A stretch of DNA of 64,000 bases, taken from assembly GCF_900105735.1 (NCBI RefSeq), contig NZ_LT629793.1, positions 3,844,001 to 3,908,000 of the forward strand, read 5' to 3'. The DNA is from Pseudomonas yamanorum. GTDB lineage: Bacteria; Pseudomonadota; Gammaproteobacteria; Pseudomonadales; Pseudomonadaceae. The notes below the pieces were generated by a model that was not told the DNA's origin, ran no database searches, and saw only the letters and a list, made by a program, of their open reading frames with translations. Both the position numbers and the translations under genes were made by a program. The first letter of the stretch is position 1. Every line of letters begins with the position of its first letter. Of this stretch, positions 52,977-62,434 are shown piece after piece.

Positions 52977-53873
52977 CCGGTCCAATTGCTCTTGGGCCCG
53001 GCTGCCGAAGATCTCCAGCAGGCTCGCCAGCATATGTGGCGGCGGTTCGTCGGCGCGGGTCAGGGCGTACAAGGTGATTGGCAGCGGCGGCGCCAACGGG
53101 CGAATGCAGGTGGTGGCCGGTGACGCGCCGAGGGCGGTGAACGGGTCGATGACGGCCAGCCCGGCGCCGGACTCGACCATGGCCCTGGCCAGGGAATAGG
53201 TCTGCACTGCAATGCTGACCCGTGGCGGTGGATCGACCGCTTCCAGGTAGCTGTCCAGCTTCGCCGACAACGGGTCGGCGCTGGACAGGCCAATCAACGG
53301 TGCTCCCGCGAGGGCCATCAGCGGCAGGGGTTTGCCCAACTCGTTTTCTTTCCAGTAAGCCTTCGGCGCCAGCGCCACCAGCACGCCGTGGGCCAGGGCC
53401 TGGGCGGTCAGGCCCGGGTGATCGGGCGGTTGCAGGGTCAGTGCCACGTCGACCTCACGCATCAACAGGTTTTGCACCAGCTCGCGGCTGTGGGCGCTGG
53501 ACAGCTCGCAGGCGATGTCCGGGTAGCGTTGGGTCCATTCGCGGATGGCCGGCGGCAGCAACGACAAGGCCAGCGCGGGTGTGGCGCCGATACGCAGGCT
53601 CTGGCCCGGCTCGCGGCGCAGGTTCTGCGCCAGGCGCCGCACGCCTTGCAGGCTTTCGGTCACCTTGTCGACTTCCCGCTCCAGCGCCAATGCTTCCGGC
53701 GTCGGCTGCAACTTGCCACGTATGCGCAGGAACAGCGGGAACCCCAGCTGCAACTCGGCATGCTGCAACACCTTGCTCACCGCCGGCTGCGAGACATGCA
53801 GCAGTTGAGCCGCGGCGCTGATGGAGCCGGTCTGGCGAATGGCCTGGAAGATTTCGATATGACGCAAGCGCAT
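52971..53873 (-). CDS. LysR-family transcriptional regulator
   Basis: A 300-residue LysR regulator: helix-turn-helix at about 1-60 (LRHIEIFQAIRQTGSISAAAQLLHVSQPAVSKVLQ) and an effector domain from about 90. I set the start at MRLRHIEIF where family members begin; an ATG 45 bp upstream is possible. It is divergent from the dehydrogenase-RidA-binding protein genes and so probably controls them, perhaps in response to an amino acid. Confidence 0.88.
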   Translation of the reverse strand: MRLRHIEIFQAIRQTGSISAAAQLLHVSQPAVSKVLQHAELQLGFPLFLRIRGKLQPTPEALALEREVDKVTESLQGVRRLAQNLRREPGQSLRIGATPALALSLLPPAIREWTQRYPDIACELSSAHSRELVQNLLMREVDVALTLQPPDHPGLTAQALAHGVLVALAPKAYWKENELGKPLPLMALAGAPLIGLSSADPLSAKLDSYLEAVDPPPRVSIAVQTYSLARAMVESGAGLAVIDPFTALGASPATTCIRPLAPPLPITLYALTRADEPPPHMLASLLEIFGSRAQEQLDRL

Positions 53874-53981
53874 GGGCAGTCCATAACCTTTGTTTATGGG
53901 TGACCCATCTTTATTCATTGTCCCGCCGCTGTCACCTGCCTCTAACCTTCAAGCCTGACATCGCACGGTTAAGGGACGCAC

Positions 53982-55223
53982 ATGGCTCAGCAGGTTTGCA
54001 TCATCGGTGGTGGGGTTATCGGCCTGGCGAGTGCCTACGCCCTGGTGCGTGCCGGTATGCAGGTGACTGTGGTCGAGGCTCGGGAAACCCTGGGCAGCGA
54101 GACCAGTTTCGCTAACGGCGGGCAGCTGTCCTACCGCTATGTCGCACCGCTGGCCGACAAGGGCGTGCCGTTGCAAGCCATCGGCTGGATGCTGCGCGGT
54201 GACTCGCCGCTGAAGCTGCGCCCGCGCATGGACCCGGCGCAGTGGCGCTGGATGGCGTCGTTCCTGGGTGCCTGCCGTGGCTCGGTGAACCAGCGCAATG
54301 CGGGCCATCTACTGCGCCTGGCGTCCCTGAGCCAGGACACCCTGCAACGCTGGCGTGAAGAGGACCAGTTGGGGGATTTCCACTGGCGGCGCAATGGCAA
54401 GCTGGTGACCTTTCGCAGCCTCGACAGCTATGAGCGCGCGCTGAATAAAGTGACCGACCCGTTGCAGCAACAAGTGCTCTCGGCGGCGGACTGCGCACGG
54501 CTGGAACCGACCCTGGACGGTGCCAGTTTTGCCGGCGGTATCTATACGCCCAATGAAGAAGTCGGTGACTGCCATGGGTTCTGCCAACAGTTGGCGGCGC
54601 GGCTTGAAGCGTCGGGGCGTTGCACGTTCCTGCTGGGGCGTAAGGTGACGGGGATTCTCCACAGTGCGGGCACCGTGCAGGCGATCGAGATGGGCAGTGA
54701 GCGGCTGCCCGTGCAGCACCTGGTGCTCGCCGCCGGGCACCGCAGCCCCGTGCTGGCCTTGCCCGGCATGTCGCTGCCGCTCTATCCCCTCAAGGGCTAC
54801 AGCCTGAGCGTGCCGATTGGCGCGCAGCATCAGGCGCCGAACATCAGCATCACCGACTACGACCGCAAGATCGTCTACGCGCGCATCGGTGAGCAACTGC
54901 GGGTCGCGGCGATGGTGGACATCGTCGGCTTCGACACCCGCCTTGAACCCAAGCGCCTGGCGCTGATTAAACGTCAGGCACTTGAGACGTTCCCGCTGGC
55001 CGGAGATTACTCGCAGGCGGTCGAATGGGCCGGCATGCGCCCGGCGACGCCTACGGGTGTGCCGCTGATTGGCGCCAGCGCTTATAGCAACCTGTGGCTT
55101 AACCTCGGCCACGGCGCCCTTGGGTTTACCCTGGCTTGCGGCAGCGGCCAGGTGCTGGCCGAGTTGATTGGCCGGCACACCACTTCCATTGATATGCAGG
55201 GCTTCGCGCCCCGTGCCGCTTGA
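53982..55223 (+). CDS. DadA-like FAD-dependent D-amino acid dehydrogenase
   Basis: A 413-residue DAO-family flavoprotein with the FAD motif CIIGGGVIGLASAYALVRAG, ETSFANGGQLS typical of DadA, and the C-terminal GHGALGFTLACGSG. It should oxidise an amino acid, likely a D-amino acid, to the imino acid and pass electrons to the respiratory chain. It is not the classical dadA locus, which has dadX beside it. A RidA gene follows 10 bp downstream. Confidence 0.85.
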   Translation: MAQQVCIIGGGVIGLASAYALVRAGMQVTVVEARETLGSETSFANGGQLSYRYVAPLADKGVPLQAIGWMLRGDSPLKLRPRMDPAQWRWMASFLGACRGSVNQRNAGHLLRLASLSQDTLQRWREEDQLGDFHWRRNGKLVTFRSLDSYERALNKVTDPLQQQVLSAADCARLEPTLDGASFAGGIYTPNEEVGDCHGFCQQLAARLEASGRCTFLLGRKVTGILHSAGTVQAIEMGSERLPVQHLVLAAGHRSPVLALPGMSLPLYPLKGYSLSVPIGAQHQAPNISITDYDRKIVYARIGEQLRVAAMVDIVGFDTRLEPKRLALIKRQALETFPLAGDYSQAVEWAGMRPATPTGVPLIGASAYSNLWLNLGHGALGFTLACGSGQVLAELIGRHTTSIDMQGFAPRAA

Positions 55224-55233
55224 GGATGTTTAG

Positions 55234-55587
55234 ATGACCATCACCCGAATCAACAGCAACAGTCGCCTGTCTGGCGCCGTGGTGTTTCAGGACCTGGTGT
55301 TTTTGTCCGGCCAGGTGCCGGGGGAAGGCCGCGATGTGAAGACCCAGACCGAAGAGGTGTTGGCCAAGATAGATGCGCTGCTGGCCGAGGCCGGCAGCGA
55401 CAAGGATCATCTGCTGAATGCGACCATCTACCTGAACAATATTCAGGAGGGTTTTGCGCCGATGAATGAAGTCTGGTCCGCCTGGTTGTCGCCGGGGCAG
55501 GCACCGACGCGTACCACGTTGCAGGCACAGTTGGCGCGACCGGACGTGCTGGTCGAGATCAGTGTCATTGCGGTGCGCCGTACCTGA
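55234..55587 (+). CDS. RidA/YjgF-family imine deaminase-like protein
   Basis: A 117-residue protein of the Rid family, which hydrolyses reactive imines/enamines to ketoacids. The conserved Arg is in PTRTTLQA, and ATIYLNNIQEGFAPMNEVW and VLVEISVIAV are typical. Placed after an amino acid dehydrogenase, its likely task is to clear the imine product of that enzyme. Confidence 0.9.
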   Translation: MTITRINSNSRLSGAVVFQDLVFLSGQVPGEGRDVKTQTEEVLAKIDALLAEAGSDKDHLLNATIYLNNIQEGFAPMNEVWSAWLSPGQAPTRTTLQAQLARPDVLVEISVIAVRRT

Positions 55588-55607
55588 ACCTTTAAACACC
55601 AACGGAG

Positions 55608-55615
55608 AATAACAA
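55608..55615 (+). promoter_or_regulatory. AAnAAnAA (Hfq/Crc-type CA motif) overlapping the binding-protein start
   Basis: AATAACAA running from the Shine-Dalgarno region into the A of the ATG. Amino-acid binding protein genes are known Crc targets in pseudomonads; here the match is exact and the position ideal. Confidence 0.5.
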
Positions 55616-56517
55616 TGCAAAAAATCACGTTGATCGGTTGCACCCTGGGGCTTTTATTGGGTGCTCAGGCCCACGCCAACGAGGCACCCCTGGAAGGCAC
55701 GCTGAGCAAGATCGCCAACGCCAAGAGCATCACCCTCGGCTACCGCGATGCCTCGGTGCCGTTTTCCTATGTGGGTGACCACAGCGGCAAGCCGATGGGC
55801 TATTCGGTGGAGCTGGCGAACAAGATCGTCGAGCGCATCCAGCAGAAAACCGGCGTGCCGAAGCTCAACGTGAAGTACAACCTGGTGACTTCCCAGACCC
55901 GCATAGCCCTGGTGCAAAACGGCACCGTGGACCTGGAATGCGGTTCCACCGGTGTGACGGCCGAGCGGCAGAAGCAGGTGGCGTTTTCCTACGGGTTTAT
56001 CTACGTGAAGGGCCAGTTGCTGACCGCCAACGACAGCGGCATCAAAAGCTTCGCCGACCTGCAAGGCAAGAACGTGGTAACCACCGCCGGTACCACCAAC
56101 GAGCGGTTTCTCAAGAGCTACAACGTTGATCACAAACTGAACATGTCGGTGATCAGCGCCAAGGACCATGGCGAAGCCTTCCAGATGCTGCAATCGGGCC
56201 GGGCGGCGGCGTTCTACATGGACGACGCATTGCTCTACGGCGAGCGCGCCAAGGCCAAGGACCCGCACAAGTGGGTGGTGGTGGGGGAAGAGCAGTCGCG
56301 GGAAATCTACAGCTGCATGGTGCGCAAGGACGACCCGCAGTTTCTCGCGGTGGTCAACGAGACCCTGGCCGGGCTGTACAGCTCGGGGGAGATCAACGGG
56401 ATTTACCAGCGCTGGTTTGAGCAGCCGATTCCGCCCAAGGGCCTGAACCTGGAATTCCCGATGACCAGTGAGTTGAAGGCGATTATTGCGACGCCTGTGA
56501 GTGACCCGGTGGAGTAG
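55615..56517 (+). CDS. amino-acid ABC transporter periplasmic binding protein (GltI-like), orphan
   Basis: A 300-residue periplasmic solute-binding protein of family 3. Signal peptide about 1-22 (ending AHA), then ITLGYRDASVPFSY, LVQNGTVDLECGSTGVTAERQK and NVVTTAGTTNERFLK, close to glutamate/aspartate-type GltI. No permease or ATPase gene follows: the next gene is on the other strand. It may feed a transporter encoded elsewhere or act as a sensor input. Confidence 0.9.
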   Translation: MQKITLIGCTLGLLLGAQAHANEAPLEGTLSKIANAKSITLGYRDASVPFSYVGDHSGKPMGYSVELANKIVERIQQKTGVPKLNVKYNLVTSQTRIALVQNGTVDLECGSTGVTAERQKQVAFSYGFIYVKGQLLTANDSGIKSFADLQGKNVVTTAGTTNERFLKSYNVDHKLNMSVISAKDHGEAFQMLQSGRAAAFYMDDALLYGERAKAKDPHKWVVVGEEQSREIYSCMVRKDDPQFLAVVNETLAGLYSSGEINGIYQRWFEQPIPPKGLNLEFPMTSELKAIIATPVSDPVE

Positions 56518-56540
56518 TGGAGTGGAAACCCGATCAAAAT

Positions 56541-56566
56541 GTGGGAGCAGGCAAGCCAGCTCCCAC
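56541..56566. repeat. collapsed REP palindrome
   Basis: GTGGGAGC-AGGCAAGCCA-GCTCCCAC: the left arm is cut to 8 bases and joined to a full right arm, the remnant of an internal deletion in a REPIN. It lies between convergent genes. Confidence 0.7.
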
Positions 56567-56592
56567 ATTTGATTGGGTTTGCAAGGCAGGGT

Positions 56593-57312
56593 TTAGAAGT
56601 CGCCCCAGAGTTGTTGGGCTACGGCCAGCGCCACGACCGGCGCGGTTTCGGTACGCAGTACCCGTGGGCCCAGGCGTGCAGAATGAAAACCCGCACCTTG
56701 TGCCGTCTCGACTTCCCCATCGGTCAATCCACCCTCCGGCCCGATCAGGAAGGCCAGGCTCCCAGGCTTGGCGTGGCTCACCAGCGGCTCGGCTACCGGG
56801 TGCAGCACCAGTTTCAAATCCGCCTCTGCCTGTTTCAGCCAATCCGCCAACAGCTGCGGTGGGTGAATCACCGGCACCCGCGAGCGACCGCATTGCTCGC
56901 ACGCGCTGATCGCCACCTGGCGCCAGTGCTGCAGGCGTTTGTCGGCGCGTTCGTCCTTGAGGCGCACTTCGCAGCGGTCGCTGAAGATCGGGGTGATTTC
57001 ATTCACCCCAAGCTCGGTGGCTTTCTGGATCGCCCAGTCCATCCGTTCGCCACGGGACAGGCCTTGGCCGAGGTGAATCTGCAAGGGCGATTCGACCTGC
57101 CCGGCGAAGGTTTCGGTGACCTGCACCACCACGCGTTTTTTACCGACTTCCAGCAAGCTGGCGCGAAACTCCTGGCCGGAGCCGTCGAACAGTTGCACGG
57201 CGTCGCCTTCGTTCATACGCAAGACGCGGCTGATGTAATGCGCCTGGGCCTCCGGCAGCTCGTGGTCGCCAAGGCTCAGGGGGGCGTCGACAAAAAAGCG
57301 GGACAGTCTCAT
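56593..57312 (-). CDS. rsmE: 16S rRNA (uracil(1498)-N3)-methyltransferase
   Basis: RsmE methylates N3 of U1498 in 16S rRNA. The 239-residue protein has an N-terminal PUA-like domain and a C-terminal SPOUT fold with LIGPEGGLTDGEV and LGPRVLRTETA, the knot region binding SAM. The start MRLSRFFVDAPL matches homologues; the frame extends 27 codons further upstream into a REP element. It follows bioA by about 90 bp. Confidence 0.95.
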   Translation of the reverse strand: MRLSRFFVDAPLSLGDHELPEAQAHYISRVLRMNEGDAVQLFDGSGQEFRASLLEVGKKRVVVQVTETFAGQVESPLQIHLGQGLSRGERMDWAIQKATELGVNEITPIFSDRCEVRLKDERADKRLQHWRQVAISACEQCGRSRVPVIHPPQLLADWLKQAEADLKLVLHPVAEPLVSHAKPGSLAFLIGPEGGLTDGEVETAQGAGFHSARLGPRVLRTETAPVVALAVAQQLWGDF

Positions 57313-57340
57313 TTCTGTTCTCGGAAGAAATACAAAACCT

Positions 57341-57370
57341 GTGGGAGCCGAGCTTGCTCGCGATCGCGGC
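57341..57370. repeat. single REP element
   Basis: One arm only, GTGGGAGCCGAGCTTGCTCG then CGATCGCGG, between bioA and rsmE. There is no opposite arm nearby. Confidence 0.65.
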
Positions 57371-57403
57371 AGCCCGTGCACCCGATTAATCAAGTGAACT
57401 CAA

Positions 57404-58810
57404 TCAGCCCGGATCACGAAACCCCGGGTGGAAATCCTTGGGCACCGCCACGCTGACCTTGCTGTTGGTGGCGATATCAATCCCTTCGCTGGCCACTTCA
57501 GCCAGGAAGTCGATCTGCTCCGGGGTGATCACATACGGTGGCAGGAAATACACCACGCTGCCCAACGGCCGCAGCAACGCGCCACGTTCCAGGGCATGCT
57601 CGAATACCTTCAGGCCACGGCGTTCCTGCCACGGGTAGGCGGTCTTGGTGGCCTTGTCCTGCACCATCTCGATGGCCAGCACCATGCCGGTCTGGCGCAC
57701 TTCCGAGACGTGGGGATGATCCACCAGGTGCGCGGTGGCGGTTGCCATGCGCTGGGCAAGGGCCTTGTTGTTTTCGATGACGTTGTCTTCTTCGAAGATA
57801 TCCAGGGTTGCCAGGGCCGCCGCACAGGCCAGCGGGTTGCCGGTGTAGCTGTGGGAATGCAGGAAGGCGCGCAGGGTCGGGTAGTCGTCGTAGAAGGCGT
57901 CGTACACATCGTCGGTGGTGACCACCGCCGCCAATGGCAGGTAGCCGCCAGTCAGGGCCTTGGACAGGCACAGGAAGTCCGGGCGGATGCCGGCCTGTTC
58001 ACAGGCGAACATCGTGCCGGTGCGGCCAAAGCCCACGGCGATTTCGTCGTGGATCAGGTGCACGCCATAGCGGTCGCAGGCTTCACGCAGCAGCTTGAGG
58101 TACACCGGGTGGTACATGCGCATGCCGCCGGCGCCCTGGATCAGCGGTTCGACGATCACGGCGGCCACGGTGTCGTGGTGTTCGGCGAGGGTCTGTTCCA
58201 TGGCCAGGAACATGTTCCGGGAATGCTCTTCCCAGCTCATGCCGTCGGGGCGCAGGTAGCAGTCCGGGCTCGGCACCTTGATGGTGTCCAGCAGCAAGGC
58301 CTTGTAGGTTTCGGTGAACAGCGGCACATCGCCTACCGACATCGCGGCGATGGTTTCGCCGTGATAGCTGTTGGTCAGGGTGACAAAGCGCTTCTTGTTC
58401 GGCAGGCCACGGTTGAGCCAATAGTGAAAGCTCATCTTCAGCGCGACTTCGATGCACGACGAACCGTTGTCGGCGTAGAAGCAGCGGGTCAGGCCTTCGG
58501 GGGTCATCTTCACCAGGCGCTCGGACAGTTCGATCACCGGCTGGTGGCTGAAACCGGCGAGGATCACGTGCTCCAGCTGGTCCACCTGGTCCTTGATGCG
58601 CTGGTTGATGCGCGGGTTGGCGTGGCCAAACACGTTGACCCACCAGGAGCTGACGGCGTCGAGGTAGCGTTTGCCTTCGAAGTCTTCCAGCCAGATGCCT
58701 TCACCGCGCTTGATCGGGATCAACGGCAGTTGCTGGTGGTCTTTCATCTGGGTGCAGGGATGCCACAGCACTGCAAGGTCGCGTTGCATCCACTGATTAT
58801 TCAAACCCAT
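57404..58810 (-). CDS. bioA: adenosylmethionine-8-amino-7-oxononanoate aminotransferase
   Basis: BioA makes 7,8-diaminopelargonate in biotin synthesis, using SAM as amino donor. The 468-residue class III aminotransferase has WWVNVFGHANPRIN, NSYHGETIAAMSVGD, HDEIAVGFGRTG and the PLP lysine in LSKALTGGYLP. Of two nearby ATGs I chose the one 7 nt from GAGGAG. The other bio genes are not in the window. Confidence 0.96.
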   Translation of the reverse strand: MGLNNQWMQRDLAVLWHPCTQMKDHQQLPLIPIKRGEGIWLEDFEGKRYLDAVSSWWVNVFGHANPRINQRIKDQVDQLEHVILAGFSHQPVIELSERLVKMTPEGLTRCFYADNGSSCIEVALKMSFHYWLNRGLPNKKRFVTLTNSYHGETIAAMSVGDVPLFTETYKALLLDTIKVPSPDCYLRPDGMSWEEHSRNMFLAMEQTLAEHHDTVAAVIVEPLIQGAGGMRMYHPVYLKLLREACDRYGVHLIHDEIAVGFGRTGTMFACEQAGIRPDFLCLSKALTGGYLPLAAVVTTDDVYDAFYDDYPTLRAFLHSHSYTGNPLACAAALATLDIFEEDNVIENNKALAQRMATATAHLVDHPHVSEVRQTGMVLAIEMVQDKATKTAYPWQERRGLKVFEHALERGALLRPLGSVVYFLPPYVITPEQIDFLAEVASEGIDIATNSKVSVAVPKDFHPGFRDPG

Positions 58811-59090
58811 GTTCATTCTCCTCGAAGCGGCTCGCGACGTGCGCGGGCGAAACAATCGCGCAAGCCTATGCAATGCAGACGTGTGTCACAACCCATTGCG
58901 AGTTTGAAGCGTAAATTGGTGGTAAACGCAGGACAGTCCGTCACGTTTCTTCTGGATAGTCCTTAATCTCTTGTTAACTTACTCTGCATACGCTCTTGAT
59001 CGTATTTCTCGATATTTCAAAGCGAAATTTTCCGCTTTAATTCGATAGGTAAATCGATAGTCTTGCCACAGCTCTTACGGAATTTGGGAC

Positions 59091-59642
59091 ATGCAACTAC
59101 GTAATTCACCGGCCCGCTATGGCTGGGTCAGCATCGTTTTGCACTGGGGCGTGGCCCTGGTGGTGTTCGGTCTGTTCGCATTGGGCCTGTGGATGGTCGG
59201 TCTCGACTACTACAGCACCTGGCGCAAAGACGCCCCGGACCTGCACAAAAGCATTGGCATCACGCTGTTCGCCATCATGCTCGTGCGGATCGTCTGGCGC
59301 CTGGTCAGCCCGCCGCCACCACCGCTTGCCAGCTATAGCCGCATGACGCGTCTGGGGGCTGCGTTTGGCCACGCATTCCTGTATCTCGGGCTGTTTGCCG
59401 TGATGATTGCCGGTTACCTGATTTCCACCGCAGACGGTGTCGGGATCCCGGTGTTTGGCCTGTTTGAGATTCCTGCACTGGTTTCCGGGCTACCGGACCA
59501 GGCAGACACTGCAGGCGTGGTGCATTTGTACCTGGCCTGGGTATTGGTGGTGTTCGCCGGCCTGCATGGCGTGGCCGCGCTGAAACACCATTTCATTGAT
59601 CGTGATGTGACCCTGGTTCGTATGCTGGGGCGCAAAGCCTGA
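59091..59642 (+). CDS. cytochrome b561
   Basis: A 183-residue membrane b-type cytochrome with four helices and paired heme histidines (His18, His52, His145, His159 are the likely ligands). It probably shuttles electrons from ubiquinol to a periplasmic acceptor. It starts a two-gene unit with yceI, a pairing seen in many proteobacteria. The 280-bp upstream gap to bioA is A+T-rich near the gene and holds no other feature I can name. Confidence 0.9.
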   Translation: MQLRNSPARYGWVSIVLHWGVALVVFGLFALGLWMVGLDYYSTWRKDAPDLHKSIGITLFAIMLVRIVWRLVSPPPPPLASYSRMTRLGAAFGHAFLYLGLFAVMIAGYLISTADGVGIPVFGLFEIPALVSGLPDQADTAGVVHLYLAWVLVVFAGLHGVAALKHHFIDRDVTLVRMLGRKA

Positions 59643-59674
59643 TGTTCAACCTCGACTCACAAGGAATAGAAAGC

Positions 59675-60271
59675 ATGTTGAAAAAGACTCTCGCCGCTCT
59701 GGCCATCGGTTCCGCCCTGCTGACTGCCGGTCAGGCGATGGCAGCTGACTACGTTGTCGACAAGGAAGGCCAGCACGCCTTCGTTGACTTCAAGATCAGC
59801 CACTTGGGCTACAGCTTCATCACCGGTACCTTCAAGGACCTGGACGGCAAATTCAGCTTCGATGCTGCCAAGCCTGAAGACAGCAAGATTGAGTTCAACG
59901 TCCGCACCGCCAGCGTGTTCACCAACCACGCCGAACGTGACAAGCACATCGCCAGCAAAGACTTCCTGGACGTTGGCAAGTTTGCCGACGCCAAGTTCGT
60001 CTCCACCAGCGTCAAGACCACTGGTAAGAACGCTGCTGGCCAAGTCACTGCTGACGTGACCGGCGACCTGACCTTTCACGGCGTGACCAAGCCGATCGTC
60101 GTCAAGGCGACCTTCCTGGGTGAAGGCAAGGATCCATGGGGCGGCTACCGTGCCGGCTTTGAAGGTACTACCTCCTTCAATCGCCAGGACTTCGGCAAGC
60201 AGATGGACCTGGGCCCAGCGTCCAACACGGTTGAGCTGTATGTGACCTTTGAAGGTGTGAAAGCGAAGTAA
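59675..60271 (+). CDS. yceI: YceI-family periplasmic protein
   Basis: A 198-residue secreted lipocalin-like protein: signal peptide 1-23 ending AMA, then an eight-stranded YceI barrel with [17 protein letters not shown] and [17 protein letters not shown]. Family members bind polyisoprenoid lipids; the P. aeruginosa homologue PasP is an exported protease-like factor. I chose the ATG with AGGA upstream that begins the signal peptide rather than the in-frame ATG overlapping the cytochrome stop. Confidence 0.92.
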   Translation: MLKKTLAALAIGSALLTAGQAMAADYVVDKEGQHAFVDFKISHLGYSFITGTFKDLDGKFSFDAAKPEDSKIEFNVRTASVFTNHAERDKHIASKDFLDVGKFADAKFVSTSVKTTGKNAAGQVTADVTGDLTFHGVTKPIVVKATFLGEGKDPWGGYRAGFEGTTSFNRQDFGKQMDLGPASNTVELYVTFEGVKAK

Positions 60272-60292
60272 ATTTTCGCCGGCCACACAAAA

Positions 60293-60320
60293 ATGCCCCG
60301 GATCTCGCGATCCGGGGCAT
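60293..60320. terminator. bidirectional Rho-independent terminator, yceI/rhlE
   Basis: ATGCCCCGGATC-TCGC-GATCCGGGGCAT, a 12-bp stem with A-run before and T-run after. It lies between convergent genes and resembles the rpoH terminator closely. Confidence 0.95.
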
Positions 60321-60341
60321 TTTTTATGGCGCTTTGAAAAC

Positions 60342-62228
60342 TCAGCGGTTGCGGGTCAGCAGCGCCGGTTTTTCACCACGTGGACGGCCCGGCAGTTGAT
60401 CCAACTGCTCAGGTGTCAGCGTGCGATCGCTTTTCGACTCTTTGTGGATGATCTTCGGTGCCGGGCCGCCGCGCGGGTTTTGCACCGCTGGCTCAGACAG
60501 GCGAGGTTGATCATCACGGGCCGGGCGACGGTTGCGGGACTCTTCGCGACGGGCCTGGCCGTCACGGGGTGCACCGTTGCGTGGGCCGCTGCGCTTGGCC
60601 GGCGGGGTGCCGGTGGTGGCACCGTTGCTGCTGCGCGGACCGTTCTGGCGATCTTGTGGCTGGCCGCCTGTGCGTGGTGCAGAACCTGCGCCTGCGCCCT
60701 GGGCGGGAGCGCCCGGACGACGACCGCGACCTTGGGCCGGCTTGGCCTGGGGCACGTAGTCAACGCGGTTACCGAAGTTGTCTACGTCGTCGTCCAGGAA
60801 CTCGTCCGGAGCACGGTCGGCAGCAGCACGTGGCGGTTGGCTCGGCTGGCGCTGTTCGCGGGCCGGGGTGCCTTCACGGGGCTTTTGCTCACGGGCCGGG
60901 CGTTCGCCACGGCCATTGGTCGCAGCCTTGTCCTTGCCGCCCTTGTCCTTGCCCTTGTCTTTACGACCGCCACCACCGCCGCCGCCGTTCGGGCCATCGC
61001 CTTTCGGACCGCGTGGGTTGTTGCGCGGGTTACGCACGTCCGGACGCTCGCGCACTTCAGGCTTCTCAGCCTCAACGGCGCTGGAGTCGAAGCCCATCAG
61101 GTCGCCATCGGCGATTTTCTGCTTGGTCATGCGCTCGATGCTTTTCAGCAGCTTTTCTTCGTCCGGTGCGACCAGGGAAATGGCCTCGCCCGAACGACCG
61201 GCCCGGCCGGTACGGCCGATACGGTGCACGTAGTCTTCGTCGACGTTTGGCAGCTCGAAGTTGACCACGTGGGGCAGTTGGTCGATGTCCAGGCCGCGAG
61301 CGGCGATGTCGGTGGCGACCAGGATGCGCACTTCACCGGCCTTGAAGTCGGCCAGGGCTTTGGTGCGGGCGTTCTGGCTCTTGTTGCCGTGGATCGCGAC
61401 GGCGGTGAGGCCGTGCTTGTCCAGGTACTCGGCCAGGCGGTTGGCGCCGTGCTTGGTGCGGGTGAAGACCAACACCTGTTCCCACGCGCCGGCGGTGATC
61501 AGGTGGGCCAGCAGCGAACGCTTGTGAGCGGCCGGCAGGCGGAATACGCGCTGCTCGATACGCTCGACCGTGGTGTTCGGCGGTGTGACTTCAATACGCT
61601 CCGGGTTGTGCAACAACTTGCCCGCCAAAGCGGTGATGTCGTTGGAGAACGTGGCCGAGAACAGCAGGTTCTGGCGTTTGGCCGGCAGGCGTGCGAGGAC
61701 CTTTTTCACGTCATGGACAAAGCCCATGTCGAGCATGCGGTCGGCTTCGTCCAGCACGAGGATTTCCACGTGGGACAAATCGACGCTGCCTTGGCCGCAC
61801 AGGTCAAGCAAACGACCCGGGCAGGCAACCAGTACGTCGACACCACGGGACATGGCCTGAACCTGTGGGTTCATGCCGACGCCGCCGAAGATGCAGGCGC
61901 TGACGAACTTCAAGTCGCGGGCATACAGCTTGAAGCTGTCATGCACTTGGGCGGCGAGTTCGCGGGTAGGGGTCAGGACCAATACGCGCGGTTGGCGCGG
62001 GCCGTGACGCTGGGATTTGTCCGGGTGACCGTTGGGGAACAACCGCTCCAGGATCGGAAGGGCGAAGCCGCCGGTTTTACCAGTACCTGTCTGAGCCGCA
62101 ACCATCAGGTCGCGGCCTTGCAACACGGCGGGAATGGCCCGCTGTTGCACCGGAGTAGGCTCGGTATAGCCCGCTGCCTCGATGGCGCGGACTAAAGCCT
62201 CGGAGAGACCGAGGGAAGCAAAGGACAT
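60342..62228 (-). CDS. rhlE: DEAD-box RNA helicase, RhlE type
   Basis: A 628-residue RNA helicase. The core (about 1-380) has the Q motif, AQTGTGKT (motif I), [12 protein letters not shown] (II), FSATF (III), [12 protein letters not shown] (V) and [13 protein letters not shown] (VI). The remaining ~240 residues form a basic, disordered tail rich in Arg, Gly, Pro, Lys and Asp, likely an RNA-binding or condensate-promoting region. RhlE helicases act in RNA turnover and cold growth in pseudomonads. A ~200-nt leader precedes it. Confidence 0.94.
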   Translation of the reverse strand: MSFASLGLSEALVRAIEAAGYTEPTPVQQRAIPAVLQGRDLMVAAQTGTGKTGGFALPILERLFPNGHPDKSQRHGPRQPRVLVLTPTRELAAQVHDSFKLYARDLKFVSACIFGGVGMNPQVQAMSRGVDVLVACPGRLLDLCGQGSVDLSHVEILVLDEADRMLDMGFVHDVKKVLARLPAKRQNLLFSATFSNDITALAGKLLHNPERIEVTPPNTTVERIEQRVFRLPAAHKRSLLAHLITAGAWEQVLVFTRTKHGANRLAEYLDKHGLTAVAIHGNKSQNARTKALADFKAGEVRILVATDIAARGLDIDQLPHVVNFELPNVDEDYVHRIGRTGRAGRSGEAISLVAPDEEKLLKSIERMTKQKIADGDLMGFDSSAVEAEKPEVRERPDVRNPRNNPRGPKGDGPNGGGGGGGRKDKGKDKGGKDKAATNGRGERPAREQKPREGTPAREQRQPSQPPRAAADRAPDEFLDDDVDNFGNRVDYVPQAKPAQGRGRRPGAPAQGAGAGSAPRTGGQPQDRQNGPRSSNGATTGTPPAKRSGPRNGAPRDGQARREESRNRRPARDDQPRLSEPAVQNPRGGPAPKIIHKESKSDRTLTPEQLDQLPGRPRGEKPALLTRNR

Positions 62229-62434
62229 GAGTAATCCTGTTTTAGTTAGGGCTTGGCCCAGAGGGATAGTCTTGCCTGGCGTGAATGGCGTTTAGATGAA
62301 CGCAATCCCGTCCGGTCCTGCTGGGGCTGGCAGGCACTCAGACGGCTCGCGCGGGCTTGTAAAGCTGCGCTGTAGCGGGGTCGGGTGCCTTTTGCAAGAC
62401 CGAAGCGTCCGGGCGTAAGCCTGGCGGAAAGGCC

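Noticed and set aside
3652..57370. Repeated palindromes considered as a CRISPR array
   Set aside because: They are dispersed single units with paired inverted arms, not clustered direct repeats with spacers; no cas genes.
57428..58966. 512-codon plus-strand frame opposite bioA
   Set aside because: Shadow of bioA, whose motifs are complete on the minus strand.
60396..62195. 599-codon plus-strand frame opposite the RhlE helicase
   Set aside because: Shadow frame; low-complexity composition mirrors the helicase tail and there is no ribosome site or homology.
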